From NCBI RefSeq assembly GCF_009730595.1, contig NZ_CP046276.1, forward strand, positions 806,001 through 870,000: a DNA stretch of 64,000 nt. The letters run 5' to 3'. Shown piece after piece: positions 22,651 through 36,357 of this stretch (position 1 is its first letter; each line of letters starts with the position of its first letter). The position numbers were made by a program, and so were the translations under genes. This DNA is from Spiroplasma tabanidicola (lineage in GTDB: Bacteria; Bacillota_I; Bacilli_A; Mycoplasmatales; Mycoplasmataceae). The notes beneath the pieces are model-generated. The model ran no database searches. It was not told where the DNA came from and worked only from the letters and a program-made list of their open reading frames with translations.

Positions 22651-22676
22651 AAAAAGTGATAAATTTATCACTTTTT
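22651..22676. terminator. Bidirectional terminator between convergent genes
   Basis: A perfect palindrome (AAAAAGTGATAAA and its complement) with T and A runs on both sides. It lies between the stop of the lipoprotein gene (22645) and the stop of the permease gene (22686). Confidence 0.85.
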
Positions 22677-22685
22677 TTATAAAAA

Positions 22686-25600
22686 TTAATCTATTAGAAT
22701 TGTTGGTGATTCAGTTCTAATTTTTTTTGTTGTTAAGACAATTGCCCCCACATAAGAACTTACTATTAAAACTGAAGAAACTATTGGAGTTCACCACATA
22801 AATCCAACAGGTATAGAAACTAAGTATGTAGAAACATATTGAAGCACATAATAAACACATAAATAACTTAATGCTGTTGCTAATACAAACAAAATTACTG
22901 AAAAAATGGTTACAAATTTAAATGTATATGTAATAATTTCTCGATTTGAATACCCCATTGATTTCATAACAACCATAAATTTCTTATATTGATTTACATA
23001 CAAATCAGAAATTAAAATTATTGATAATGTAGAAATAATAATAGTAAATGCTATAAAGAAAGCTCCAATTGTAATTATTAATGAAGATATTTGATTAACT
23101 AAGTTTTTTTCTTCACTAATAAATTTTGTATCTTTAATTTCTGTTGTTGCTAAGAAATTATTTGGAGCATTAACTGAATAATCTCCCATTTTTGGGTTCA
23201 TTGAAAATGAAGCTTGTGTACTCATAAAATAAGGTTCTTTAGAGTTTAAATAACTTCCATTGTATCATAAATGGGGTTTTACTGATTTTTGTTCTTCACT
23301 TGAACCAAACATTCAGTTATTTTTATTTGATTCACTAATTTGTGATTCAGGTGTATTTATTTTATAAGTATCTATATTTACCCCTTCTCCTGCTTCATAT
23401 TGTCCTGAAGGATTATTTTTATCTTCATAACTAAAATCAAATGGTAAATATCTAGCTGTACTATAACCATTAATTAAGTTTACTAAACTTTGATCTGCAA
23501 CAATCATACTATCTCCATAAACCGAAATATCATCATATTTTTGAAGATTTATTTTACTTACATTTTGATTTGAAATTTTATTTCATTCTATTTGTACATT
23601 ATTAGATATATTAATTGGATTATCTGATCTTGCAAAAGCATATTCTAAGAAACTAGTTCTAATTGTTGTTAAGTTGCTTGTTTCACTACCAGATAAGTTT
23701 GTTTTTGGTTTTGAATAAACATTTGTTGGTTCAAAATAATACGAATAAGGTCTAATTCACAAATAACTACTTGGACTATAACCTAAAGTATTTTTTCAAT
23801 CATTTATTGTATCATCTGGAACTTGTGATTGATCTACTTGTCCATATCATGCATCTTTATACTTATTATTTCCTAAACTTAAAATATTTTTAAAGTCATC
23901 ATATTTTTCATATGGTATAAATAACATCACATTATCATATTGATAATATGGTCTAATTGATGCTTTTAATTGTTCTTGATCATTTATGTTAACTTGTTCT
24001 AGGTTATAAAAACCATATGCATCATCAACAATTTTTTTTGCTTTTTTATATCTATCAAATCCATCAATATAAAAATCATCTCCTGAAATATTATCTTGGG
24101 TTTTAAATATTGGAGCATAAGTAAATTTTGAGTTACTTAATGATGCAGGATCAAGTCAACCTTTGTTTTGACTATTTACTATTGAATTATTATAACTTTG
24201 ATAATCTCTATCATCATATTTTCAAGCACTATTTGGAATATTTATTCCATCTTTTGTTAAAGTAAATCTAGTTACATTTGTTTTAACATCTTGAATTTGA
24301 CTATCTTTAAACTCATAGTTGATACTTGATTGTTTATTTGCAAGCACTGGAATATTTAAAGTTTTTGAATCAATATCATAAACTTTTATTCCGTTTATAA
24401 TTAAGTTTTCTTTTGGAATAACTCTTCCATACAAAATATTTTCGATATCTTTAATATCTTTATCACTTAAAAAAATATTATTTGCACTATTTGATATTTT
24501 ATAAGCACTTTGAGTTTTATCTAAACCTGTGACTAAAGGATTATCTTTTTGATTGTTCATAACTACTTTTGTATAAAAGGAATCATCTTTTGGTATATAT
24601 GAGTTAAAATCTCATCCAAAGCGATATTGATTTATTCTGTTATTAGATTGATTAACATAATTTCTTACATAAGCTGGAGTTTCAGCTAATATTATACTTA
24701 TGATTTTATCTTTTCAAGTTCCTTCAAATGCATTTATATCTATATTTGCAAATAAAGTTTTTAAAATTGGAGGTAAACCATTAGTTAATAAAGATGATAC
24801 TTGTAAAATTTTTTCTTTTCTTTGTTCTAAGTCATTATATTTTGGATTGTCTGAATGAATGATTCATTCTAATAATAATTGCACATCTTCAATACTAATA
24901 CTTTTTCCGATCATTTGAACTAAGTTGTTCCCAAATAAAGAAGTCATATATGAAATTATATTTGCATTATCTAATGAATTTCCATTTTCATCTTTTACAC
25001 CTTCAATTACTCTGTCATAGGTTCAATTATAATTAAGTTTATTATCAACTTTTTTATCTTCTGAAATTAAAATTTTTGGTATGACAGAATGTTCTGAAAG
25101 TGGTTGAACAGCAGAAGTAGATTTACCAATTAGTCCAATATCACTATCTAATACACCTTTTGTATCAATATAATTATTTTCATAACTCTCTACTCCATTT
25201 CATGGAGATAATGCTGTTTTTGAAAAAGGTGCATTACCTATTACATCAACATTTGAAACAGAACTTGAGTAATCAGCATTTTTATAATATTCATTTAAAG
25301 TTTTTTTAACAACTCCAGGCATTGACATGACTCCTGAAATTAAAAATGAATTTAAAAATATTGTAATAGCAGTTAATAAAGTTTTTGAAAAACCATTAAT
25401 AGCAAGCTCAGTACTAAACTTTGTAGAAAATGATTGTTTATAAGTTAATACTTTTTTTAGTGTTTCTAAAAACTTATTTCTTTTATTTAAACTTTGATCT
25501 GTTGCAATTTCTAATACTGGTTTTTTTACTAATAAATATGCAACAAGATATGAAACTCCTAATGTTAAAATACCAAATATACTAAATGAAGCTAAAATTG

Positions 25601-28133
25601 CTTCTCAATCAAAAGTTGATTGCCAATAAGAACCTCCAGCATAAGAAATAAGTAAACTTACTATGGCTTCTTGGCAAAATGCAGAAATAACTCAAGCAAT
25701 TGGAACAATTATAAACGAAGAAATAATTCCATAAGATAAATATGATACAGCAATGTGAGAATTTTTTGAACCCATTGCTTTTAAGATTGATATTTCTCCA
25801 GCATTTAATTGAATTGTTTTTTTAATTGCAATTAAAGTAGCAGCAAGTGCTATCAATGCAATTAAAGTTGCAGCTAAATATGAAAATATTTGAAATGTTT
25901 TTGTAATTTTTGGCGCTAATGTCCAATTGTATGCAAAATTTGAACTATCAAATGTTTTATACTCTTCAAAATTTTTATTAAATGATGCAAGTAAATCTTG
26001 TGTATTAATACTTTTATTAGTTTGATTTATATTTTGACTAACTTCTTGTTTAGCATTGTAAGACTGATATAAATATCACTCTTCTGACATCATATTTGAA
26101 TAGTAATCTAAAACTTGTAATTCACTCTTGTTTTTTTCATTTGCAGTAACAAAATTATATAAAAATTTAGAAGTATATTTTGCATAATCATTTGTTACAA
26201 CTTGTGCTAAAGTTTCTTGAGTTCCATAAACAATTACACTTTTTTTACTATTTGGAACTGGTATATTTATATCTGCAATAGGAAAAAAAGTTAATGGGTC
26301 AACTCCAAAACCACTGATTACAAAAGTAGAACCTCCTATTGAAATAGTTGAACCTAGCTTATAATTATTTGCTTTTGCAAATTGCGGATTAATTATAATT
26401 TCATTTGATGCTGTAGGAAAGTTTCCAGAAACTATTGACAATCTTGATTGTCATTGATCATCTAAAACTATTAAACGATATTTCATTTCTTTTTGAGAAT
26501 CAGGAAAAGACATTTCTGCTCTTAAATCAGATTTAACATTTGACGCTTGTGCAACTATTTTATTTTTTAAATAAAATAGTTTTATATTATCAATATTGTT
26601 TCTATTTAACTCATTTTTTGTTGCAAATGTAGTAAAACCATTTTTTTCAACTAAATTTTCATTTAATGTAGAAGTTTCAGATTCTAATTTTAAAAGTTTT
26701 AATCTATCTCTTCTAATTACATTACCTGTTGGTTGATTTTTATTATCAACACTAACTACTAACTGATTTAAACTTCCTCTTATTCCCCTTTCATAATTAT
26801 CATCACTTTCATTAACATAATAATTTTTATAATTAATATTTTTATTTTCATTTAATGTATTTGACGCTAAATCAATTTGTTGCAAATATGGTAATTGATA
26901 TTTATTTTCTTCAACATTATATTGCATTTGATAAAGTTTATTTTTATAATCTTCATTTAAGTAATCTTTTTGATCTGAATATATATTTCCAAAAATATAT
27001 GTATATAAAACATTTGCGATTACTTTTCTATCATTATCGTTACTTGACTCATCATAATAAGCAAATCCTGGGTTTTCATTTGTATTTTTTAAAGCATCAA
27101 AAGTTTTTGTTAAAACTGTTTGATCAATAACTTTATTTTCTTTATCATTTTGTGCTATAAATATTGATAAGTCAATATAGTGTTGTACATAATCAATTGT
27201 GTTATTAATAATTTGTCCAATTAAAGTATTAAATGCAGATAATAAATATAAATCATATATAGATATATTTTCGTTTGTTAAAGGATTATTCTCATTAAAA
27301 ATTTGATTAAAATTACTCTCATTAATTATGTTATTTTCAAACAATTTATTATAAGTTGTTGTTTTTAAATAATCTTTTTTATCTTTTAAATCATTTAAAA
27401 AATTAGTTCTTAAAGCTAAAATTGTGGTTTGATAAAAATCTTTATATACTTTACTTTTAATTGAACTATTATCAATAAAGTCAGCATACTTTGTTAAGTT
27501 TGTAATTTTTAATTGATTATATTTTTCATAAGAATTTTTATACTCAATTTTTCCGCTATATTCATCATATTTATAATGAAAAATAGGTTCTAAAAAACTA
27601 TCACTAGATAATAGGTTAAAAAATGAGTTTTTCACTTCAGTTTGTCTAAAAGATTTTGCAATAAATGTATCAATATATTCTTTTTTATATTCATCAACAA
27701 AACTATTATCAATATTTTTTAATGAGAATTGATCTTGATTTTTTGATGCATTTCCAGATAAATATGTTGCATTTTCATTTAATGAAATTAAGTTAAAATT
27801 ATAACCAACTCCATTATTTGCTTGATTATATGTATCTAAATCACTAAATTTTTTTGCTAAAAATTGAAAATCTACAAAATCCATCATAGGAACAGATTTT
27901 AAATCTAAATTATTTACAGTTCCTACTTCTCTAGAAGAAACATAATCAAACTTATCCATTTTTGACATGACTTGTTTATAGTTGTTTATTATTCTTGTTG
28001 AAGCAGATAGAGATATTCCTAAAATTAATGAAGCTATAAAAGTTAAAATAATAATTACATAAAATTGAATTTTAAATTTATATACACCTTTTATTCCTTG
28101 TTTTAAATATAGGAATATACTAAACTTTTTCAT
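22686..28133 (-). CDS. Giant FtsX-like ABC permease
   Basis: A 1815-residue membrane protein read as one frame through many TGA codons. One N-terminal helix (about 22-43), a large extracellular region of some 500 residues rich in Asn and Tyr, a cluster of helices around residues 740-890 (FSYLAATLIALIALAATLIA, then ILKAMGSKNS, the MacB/FtsX hallmark), a second huge extracellular region, and a C-terminal helix cluster (about 1680-1815) with another VVMKSMGYSNRE. FtsX-type permeases normally pair with an ATPase, but none is adjacent. The size and extracellular loops suggest lipoprotein handling or surface mechanotransmission. Divergent from the next lipoprotein gene. Confidence 0.85.
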
Positions 28134-28228
28134 TATTTACCTACCTTTTGTTAATATATTTATACTTTAATATTAATTATAAGAAAATAACTTTTTTTAT
28201 ACAAAAAACTTTTAGTAAAATGCTTCTA

Positions 28229-28234
28229 TATAAT
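28229..28234 (+). promoter_or_regulatory. -10 box of the lipoprotein promoter
   Basis: A perfect TATAAT 19 bases before the ATG of the lipoprotein at 28254, with an AAGGAG ribosome site between. The -35 region is weak. Confidence 0.45.
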
Positions 28235-28253
28235 CTATTTAAGGAGAAAAAGT

Positions 28254-30830
28254 ATGAAAAAACTATTAGCAGTACTATGTTCATTATCAATATCATCAAC
28301 CTTATTTTCAGTGACTTCATGCTCGCTTGTAAATTATGAAAAACAATATGTAAAAAACAAAGTTAATTCACTAGTTGATATAGCAAGTTTAGCTTCTAGA
28401 AGTGCTATTTTAAATGATGTTGAGGGAATTGATGTTGATTATTTAAATACTTTTATTGGTAATAAAAAAATCAAAGATTTAGAACCTAATTTTAGTGCTT
28501 CAGATCAAGCATCAACAAGCAGTGTTGTTAACTCAGTTTTTGATAAAACTTTAGATAGAAGTTATTATGAAAATTTAGCTTCAAATAGTGAATATAATTT
28601 ATCAAGTAAAACTTCACCCAATTCTTATGCAGATTCAATTGTTGATAATGGTTTATTAATATTATCAACTATTAAATCATCTGGTGGTATAAAACCATCA
28701 CTTGGAGGAGTTATTGAGGGACTTATTCCTCAACTTTCTAGTATTTTTGGTAATTTAAAAAATGAATTTAATATTGATAAAAATTGATCTGATTCATTGT
28801 CTCAACTTGCTCCATATGCACAACAATTGATAAATGATTTAGATAAAACTAATCTAATTTCAACAATTTGTCGTTTACTTTTTAATATTAATTTTATAAA
28901 TGATAAAAAAGTGGATGATTCAGTTATAGATAATTTAACTCCAATGATTTTAGGAACTAATAGTGAAAAAGTTACCAATATTCCTTTTATTATTGAAGAC
29001 TATATCAATAATGTAATGTTTAAAGATTTTAAAGGACAATATAAAGATAAATTTAATGAAACTCATAAAATTGATTTAACTTTAAAAGTTGTTCAACAAT
29101 CAGCTTTGAGAAAATTAAATAGATTTTTATACAATTTAAGTGGAAATGAAGATAATAATTTGAAAGCAGAATTAAGTCTTGATGACTATTTACCTATTGA
29201 TAATTCAAGTTGATTTAGAAATAATTTAGCACAAAGTTTAGGATATATAATAAAAAACACTGACAAATTAAACTATGCTTCAATCTTAGAAAATATAAAT
29301 GATATTTTTTATATCTTATCAAGTTTAATAATCAATATTGGTTTATTTGATTTTGAACAAATCAATAATGATTTAAGCACTAATATAAGTGAAGAACATT
29401 TATTTGAAAAACAAAGAACAAATAAAGAAGTTTTTAAAGAATTAAATGATCAAAGCAATCAAAATCATTTAGTAATAAGTTTTAATAGTGAATTAGAAAA
29501 ACAAAATGGAATAATTACAAATAATATAAAAACAAAAAGAAAATTTAGTATATACAGTTTCTTAAAAAATATTTCACTTGCAATTAATCCAAATGCAGAC
29601 AAAGGAAGAGATATGCAAAGAATTTTATTTTTATTGTTATATTCTAATTCTCCAACTAAACAAGATTATTTAATACCAGAAAATTTAGGATTATTAGATG
29701 TTTTAAGTTTAGGATCAGATAAATTAGAACAAGAAGTTACAGGCACAGATAGTTTGTTAAATGGAGTTATTCAAGCATTAGGTTTTAAATTATTTGATAT
29801 TTTAAAAGATATAAGTCTTCCTGAATTTTTAAAAAATATTGGTGCTCTTGCTGCTTCAAGATTATTTGGGATAACTGGAGATTCAATAGTAAATGATAGA
29901 AGTATAATGGGATTGTCATCTTTATTAAAATTAATTAACTCATTTACAGATACTGGAATTAGTATTAGTGATGAAAGTACAAACAAATTACAAAATGGTT
30001 TTCAAGCCTTATGAAATAAAGACTCAAATGTTTTAACAGAGTTAACAGGATGAAAAATTAACAATAAATCTTTAAATTTTGTAAACATTTTTAGCATGGA
30101 AATAACTTCAGGTTTATATTTAAATACAATTTTAAAAATTTTTAGTGAAATTTATAATGAAAATAGTGAAGCTAGAAGCAAATATAATTCTGAAAAAGAA
30201 AAAAATCAGCAAGGAAATGTTAGTGATGGTATTAAAAAATTTGCATCTAGTGCTACAAATAAATTTAAAGTATATTTTAATAATAAAATAAATAGTGATG
30301 AAGGTTTAGTAAAAGATTTAAAAGGAACATCTGGTAATTCAAGTGGAGAGTATAATACATTAACAACTGCTTTATCATTAATGAAATATAATGGACTTGC
30401 ATTAAGAGATGATGATTATAAAAATAATAATCTTTCTTTTGCTGGATATAAAGGTTTAATGTATGCATTAGGTTATAAAGAAGGAGTTAATGAATTTAAA
30501 GACAACTCGATTTTAAAAGCAGCAGAAATAATTTTTGATGATAATCATTTCGAAAACATTATGACAAATACATTAGATGACTTTAAGTTTTTATCAAATA
30601 CAAAAAAAGAATATATAAAAGATAAAATTGAACCTTTAATTGATTCTAAAAACTTTGTTTCAAAACTACTTACATATTCTGAAATAGATAATAAAAATAT
30701 TTTAGGAACTATAAGTTTTGAAATTAGTTACACCCCTATAAATAAAAACATTTATAAATATCAAATTACATTAATGGAAAACTCTAAAATGGAAAATTGA
30801 AAAATTAGTGAAGTAAAAAAAATTGCTTAA
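28254..30830 (+). CDS. MOLPALP-like lipoprotein
   Basis: An 858-residue lipoprotein. Signal peptide with lipobox VTSC and Cys23. The body is a long, mostly helical, polar protein with leucine-rich segments such as LGLLDVLSLGSDKLE and LPEFLKNIGALAASRLFG, and a basic-acidic beta segment at the end. Paralogous in style to the lipoprotein at 31931. I assign it to the mollicute MOLPALP lipoprotein type from memory of its features. It is transcribed away from the giant permease and shares its last four bases with the stop of the convergent hydrolase gene. Confidence 0.65.
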
Positions 30831-31816
30831 GTAATTTTTTTTTCATTTTCGTTTTCATTTTCTTCTTTAGAAATATCTATATACTCACTTTTATAATTTA
30901 AAACTGATTCTAGAAATTCATTTATATCTCGATAAACTTTTTCTTTTCCAACTTCATTTAAAATTTCATGACGCATATTTAAATATAATCTTAATTTAGA
31001 ATTAAGTCCATTTTTTTTATAAATCTTTTGTAACTTTCTTGGGTCTTTTCCAAATTTACCAACACTATCTTTATCACCTGAAATTATAAAGATTGGTAAA
31101 TCTTTTGGAATTCTATCAATATAATCTTGTTTTTGAATTTGATTTAATCCAAAAAATAAATCTTTAAAAGCAGAACTTGTAAAAACTTGTCCAGCTAAAG
31201 GATCATCTAAAAAATTCTTTACAACATTTTCATCAGTACTTAATCACTCTACACCTGTTTTTCCATGCTTTTTAAATTTTGCATTTAAAGGTTTGTAACT
31301 TAGTTTTCAAATGAGCTTATCAACATTTTTTTCTCCATATTTTTTTTGATTTTTTTTAGCAACACCTAATCCAAAGTTTAATACTAAACTTGAGTATAAT
31401 GCAGTTCCTACTATTATAGCTCCATCAACACTATCTCCATAATTAGAAATATAATTTCTAACCATAAAACTACCCATCGAATGTCCAACTATTACAACTT
31501 TTAAATCTTTATATGTACTTTTTATAAAGTTATTTATAATATGTAAATCTTTAATTATAATATTTCATCCATCTTCTTTGGCAAAAAAACCTAATTCATT
31601 TTCTTCTAAATTAGCAGTTTTACCATGACCTCGATGATCTGAACCAATTACTATATAATTATTTTTGTTTAAGAATTCTACAAAATTAATATATCTCAAT
31701 GTGTGTTCTGCACTACCATGAACTAGATGAATTACTCCAACTGGATTTTTTACTTCATCTCAGATATATGTATGTAATTCTTTATTGTCAAAGCTTTTAA
31801 TCTTTATTTCTTTCAT
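30827..31816 (-). CDS. Alpha/beta hydrolase, monoglyceride-lipase/lysophospholipase-like
   Basis: A 329-residue enzyme with LVHGSAEH (oxyanion side), SDHRGHGKT, the nucleophile elbow VGHSMGSF, ISGDKD for the acid and MRHEILNE for the histidine. All are in the order of lysophospholipase/monoacylglycerol lipase proteins. It ends in an acidic tail (ENENENEKKIT). No signal peptide, so cytoplasmic. Likely role: breaking down host-derived lysolipids or monoglycerides. Its TAA stop overlaps the convergent lipoprotein stop in the palindrome CTTAAG. Confidence 0.85.
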
Positions 31817-31899
31817 ATATTTTTTCCTAACTTTATTTAATATTTTATAATAATTTAATAAAAAACAAAAATCTAGTTACAGTTAATTTTTTATAAAAA

Positions 31900-31921
31900 A
31901 ACCGATTTGTTATAATCGGTT
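31900..31921 (-). terminator. Intrinsic terminator after MOLPALP-like lipoprotein
   Basis: An 8-bp stem (AACCGATT, 31900-31907, with 31914-31921) followed on the minus strand by a run of seven T. It ends the gene that stops at 31931. Confidence 0.8.
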
Positions 31922-31930
31922 AAGTAATTA

Positions 31931-34126
31931 TTATAATTTTGAAATAGAACTAACTTTTAAGTATTTACCTTCATAACTTAATTTGATTTCAAATTTATTT
32001 TCTGTATTTGTTGTAGCATCTTTTACAGTGTAAGTAAAGTCATTAGTTTGTTGTCCATCAATTGTAACTTTTAAACTATCAAATACTTTATTTGCTTCTG
32101 ATTTTGTAACTTTTATTTTTTCACCAAAATCATTAATCATACCATTTAAAGTATTACCAACTACTCCAACTCAAGTTACATTTTCTTGAATAACTGTTTG
32201 TAATTGTTCTAGAACTGATTTTTCTTTAATACTTCCATCACTATTTAATCCCAATATATTCATCATATTATCAAGATCTGCTAATGCATTTGATAAAGTA
32301 CTATTTGTATATAATCTTTTAAACAATTCAGCAAAACTATCAAATTTAACAATAACATCACTTGTATCATCATCTCTTGCTTCAGGTTTTTTAGGAGTAG
32401 CATTTTCAATCATTTTATTAACAATGAATTGTAAAGAATTTGTAGTTAAAAATCCCATTCCTAAATCTTTTTTACTATCAAAAACTTTTACTTCTTCTTT
32501 TTTAGAAGCAAATAAAGGTAATTTAAAGATATTTTCAATTGGACCTTGTAACATTTTTTTAATTGATAGTCCTAATTTTTCATTTTTATTATCATAAAGA
32601 TATTCTATTCATTTTCCTATTGTTGCAAAATTTGAATTTCAATCACCATTTTCAACAATACTTTTAATTAAAGTTTTTAACATTCCATCTGGGAAACTAG
32701 AAATAAAATTTGGAATCATTTCAAAAGTACCTTTTAAATCATTAGTTAAAAGACCGTTTGAACTTTCACATCCTATACCTCAATTAATGAATGTTCTTAA
32801 AAATGAATCAATGTAAATTTTATAAATTACAGCATCCATTGATTCATTTCCTAATAGAGCTATTGCAAATTGAGAAACTATATTAATTAGTCCATTTTTT
32901 AAACCATTATAAGGTTTTAATAAATTTGTTCAATTACCTTTTGCACTTGTATTTTCACTTTTTGTTTCTGAAGGAGTTGCTAAAAATGCACCTAAAAGGT
33001 TTCTTATAACTCTTGCTCCTAATCCTTTTGAACTTTCTCCTTCTTTAGCTGATGTAGAACTATCATTTACAATAATACTTAAAACTTTTAATGCATTACT
33101 AAAATTAAACACATTATCTTTTTCTGCAACTTTTGTTGTTCTTTTTGTATCAATTTCACTTATTGTTAATTCTTTTGAAGTTAATTCTGTAACACTATAA
33201 GAATTTAAATAAACTAATAAAGTTCTAACAAAGAATAAAACTCCAGGCAAACTTCCAATATCTGTTAATAAATCTAAATTTATTTTTTTAGATCCATTTA
33301 AGACCCCACCAATATTTTGTCCTAAAACTTTTGAAGCTCCAAAGATATTACTGTTGATATCTCTAGAATTTTTATAACTTAATGCTTCAGAACTACTATC
33401 TTTATTTATAATTTTATCAATTGAATTTGATAATGCAATAATACTTGCATTCATTGCATCTTCAAAACTTAAAAATTCTCCCTTATCATCTTTATATGCA
33501 TCAATACTAAAAGCTTTTTCAAAATCTTTTAAAACATCATCTGTAACGATTTTTCCTAATGATTTAATCAAATCAACTGAAACAAAATCTTTTAGTTTTT
33601 GACCAACTAAAGCCATTAATCCTGGAAATGCAGCAGGATTTGCAAGTGATTTTAAAATAGTTGGAACAGATTGTAATAATGATCCTAAAGTTGACATAGT
33701 ACCACTTATTTCTGGTGCAACTACTTCACCTTTATAAACACTATCATCAACTGCTACATCACTTGAAACAAATTCACTACTATTTTTAAAGTATTTACTT
33801 GCTATTTCACTATATCTAGTATAGGCATTTGTTTCTACACCAGAAAAACTTATAATTTTTAAGTTTGATATATAATTGTTTTTTACATGATCATTCATAA
33901 TGTATGAAGAACTGTAATGAACTTTATTTAATCCTTCACTTGTTGTATCAATTTCATTTTGATTTAAATACAACGCTTTTGCATACTGAGACATTAAAAT
34001 AGAAATGTTATCTTGATCTTCTTTGCCATCAAAACTCGTATTAGTTTTTGCACCACATGCAATTGCAAATGACACTGGAGAAGCACTGATAGATAATACT
34101 CCTAAAATACTAATTAATTTTTTCAT
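31931..34126 (-). CDS. MOLPALP-like lipoprotein
   Basis: A 731-residue lipoprotein. Signal peptide MKKLISILGVLSISASPVSF with lipobox AIAC and Cys24, then an early helical region (ALYLNQNEIDTTSEGLNKVHYSS) typical of this paralogous mollicute group, and several leucine-rich helical blocks (IIALSNSIDKII, VLFFVRTLLVYLNSY). It lies 15 bases downstream of the GDSL lipoprotein gene and is probably co-transcribed with it, the membrane protein and perhaps the ABC exporter. Confidence 0.7.
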
Positions 34127-34141
34127 TGTATAACCCCTTTA

Positions 34142-35302
34142 TTAAATATTTATCAAACCTAATTGTGATAATAAGTTTCAAATTTTATCTGCTACGAATT
34201 TATGACCAGCAGCTGTAGGATGAACTTGATCTATAAAGAAAAATTCATCTATATTATTTACTTGATATTCTTTTCTGACAGTTGCATTAATATCAATGTT
34301 TGTTAAATCTAAACTTCCTAAATCAAATGCAGTTGATGTACATAAGTTATTTTCTATGTTTGCATTTGGAGTTGTTTTTTTAAATTCATCTAAAATATTT
34401 TTTAACTCTGAATAAAGATTGTATGTTTTAATGACATCATTTGTTTCTTTATTTATTTTTGTTATTAAATTTGATAATTTTGAGTCAAACTCTTGGCATA
34501 ATAATTTAATTTTATTTAAATCATCTTCAGTATATGGTTTTTCTGTATTTTTATTGTTATATCTAGGAGTTAATAAAATATCTGGAGGACTTGCAAAAAT
34601 GATTTTTTTTGCACCATTGTTGATTAAAGTATAAAAACATTTTTTTATATTTTCTATTGCATTATTCATAATATCTGCTTGTGCATTCAAATCATCTCTT
34701 GCATCAGCTAGAGCAAATAAATCGTTTCCCCCAATTTCAATAAAGAATAAATCATTTTCATTGATAACTTGTTGTTGAACTAGAGCAACTGCTTGTTTAT
34801 AAATTCCAGTTTTTCCCATCAATAATTGTGATGCTAAACCAGATCCTTCATATGCAGTTGCTCCTCCAACTGAATAATTTCTTCCTCAAGACTTTTTACC
34901 TTTATAGTCAACATCAGCTTGGTGAATTAAGTTAGATGATTTAAAACTATCTGCACTAAAGTTTAATTTTTGGTTTATTAGTTCAGCAGTTCTTAATCCA
35001 TTACTAAATCCATTTTTATATTCTCCTGACATTTTTGCATCAACACCAAGTTCATCTTTTGCAATTGTAACTAATCCACCATTATCACTTAAACTATCTC
35101 CTAATGTATAAAAATTAGAAACACCAAAATGATTTGCTGGATCTTCACTTGTATCTACAGCATTTGATTTATCAATGTCTTTACCAATAAGATTGTCAAA
35201 AGTTGTATTTATTTTTGCTTGTGCAGGTAAACATGCTACACTAGCTGATGCAGTTGAAATAGAAATAGTTACCATTGAAAGTAATGTAAGTATTTTTTTC
35301 AT
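34142..35302 (-). CDS. GDSL/SGNH esterase lipoprotein
   Basis: A 386-residue lipoprotein esterase. Lipobox SVAC with Cys24, block I FYTLGDSLSDNGG with the catalytic serine at 70, block III IEIGGNDLF, and block V DQVHPT with D358 and H361. All catalytic blocks of the SGNH family are present. Anchored on the outer face of the membrane, it probably cleaves host lipids or glycans esters. The stop of the upstream gene overlaps its ATG (TAATG). Confidence 0.9.
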
Positions 35303-36228
35303 TAGCTATTACCTCTCTTTTTGTTAATGATTAACATTGTTAAAGTATATGTAAAGCAAGGAATAACAACAATTAATAAAATAAGGAAAAATACTACTCC
35401 TGCTCTTAAGTTATCTAATGTACTTGTGAAAAAAGGAACATATAACTCACTAGTTTCAACTTTTTGTTTTGGCATTTTTGATTCATCTAAAGTTTTATCT
35501 TTAAATATATTATGTCCCATAACATTCATACCAAATTTTATATTTTCGATTTGTTTATTTAAATATCAAATTTTGTTGTTTACTAACAATGTTCCTAAAG
35601 ATGCGCTAACATCAATTCCACTTATTCCAGGATCACTTGCTTGTAATTTACTTTCGTACACGTCTTGATCTATAATAGTTTGATTTCTTAATAAATCATT
35701 TCTAATTGATGAAGAAAAAATTTCTTTTATTCCTCCATTTTTGAACATTCATTGAATTCCAGAATTAACATATCCAAAACTCAAGAATTTAGTTGAAACA
35801 GCTTTGTCAAATTTAATTAGATCTTCACCTAAGTCGTATAAATCTACGTCTCCTTTTTCATCTCTAACTTTTGCTCATCTTGTTTCATATCATTCATTTG
35901 AGAATTTTTCATAGTCACTTCTTTTTTGACTATAATTTTCTGTTTCGTAAGAATTTAATGTAGAAATTGAGTCACTTGTATATGCTTTTTTAATAACGTT
36001 TTCCATTACTAGATCGTAAGATACATCTTTACCATCTACAACAAAAACACCTTTTGGCATAACTTCCCCGATTTGTTTATGGATACTGTTTATGAATCGT
36101 AATGATTCTATACCAACACCTGGAATCACCATAAGTAAGCTAAATAAAAAGTAAACTGAAAATACTATTGGAAAAATAATTAATTTCAATTTTACTTTTG
36201 TAGTAAAAAAATCTTTAAATTTTTGCAT
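35302..36228 (-). CDS. Membrane protein with large extracellular domain
   Basis: A 308-residue protein with one N-terminal helix (about 15-40) and one C-terminal helix (about 270-300). About 220 polar residues lie between, predicted outside the cell. No family recognised. It sits between the ABC exporter and the GDSL lipoprotein gene and is coupled to the latter by a TAATG overlap. It may be an accessory to that surface enzyme. Confidence 0.7.
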
Positions 36229-36332
36229 TTATAAAACCTTCCTAATATTTTGTATTGCTTTATTTTATAGTTTTTTTAGAAAATAGCAAAGCGTTTTTTA
36301 TTAACTTGAAAATTATTTTAAATTTATAAAAA

Positions 36333-36357
36333 AAAATACTTCAAACAGAAGTATTTT
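36333..36357 (-). terminator. Terminator overlapping the ABC exporter stop
   Basis: A 10-bp stem (AAAATACTTC, 36333-36342, with 36348-36357) followed on the minus strand by a long T-run. The far arm includes part of the stop codon of the ABC gene. Confidence 0.75.
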
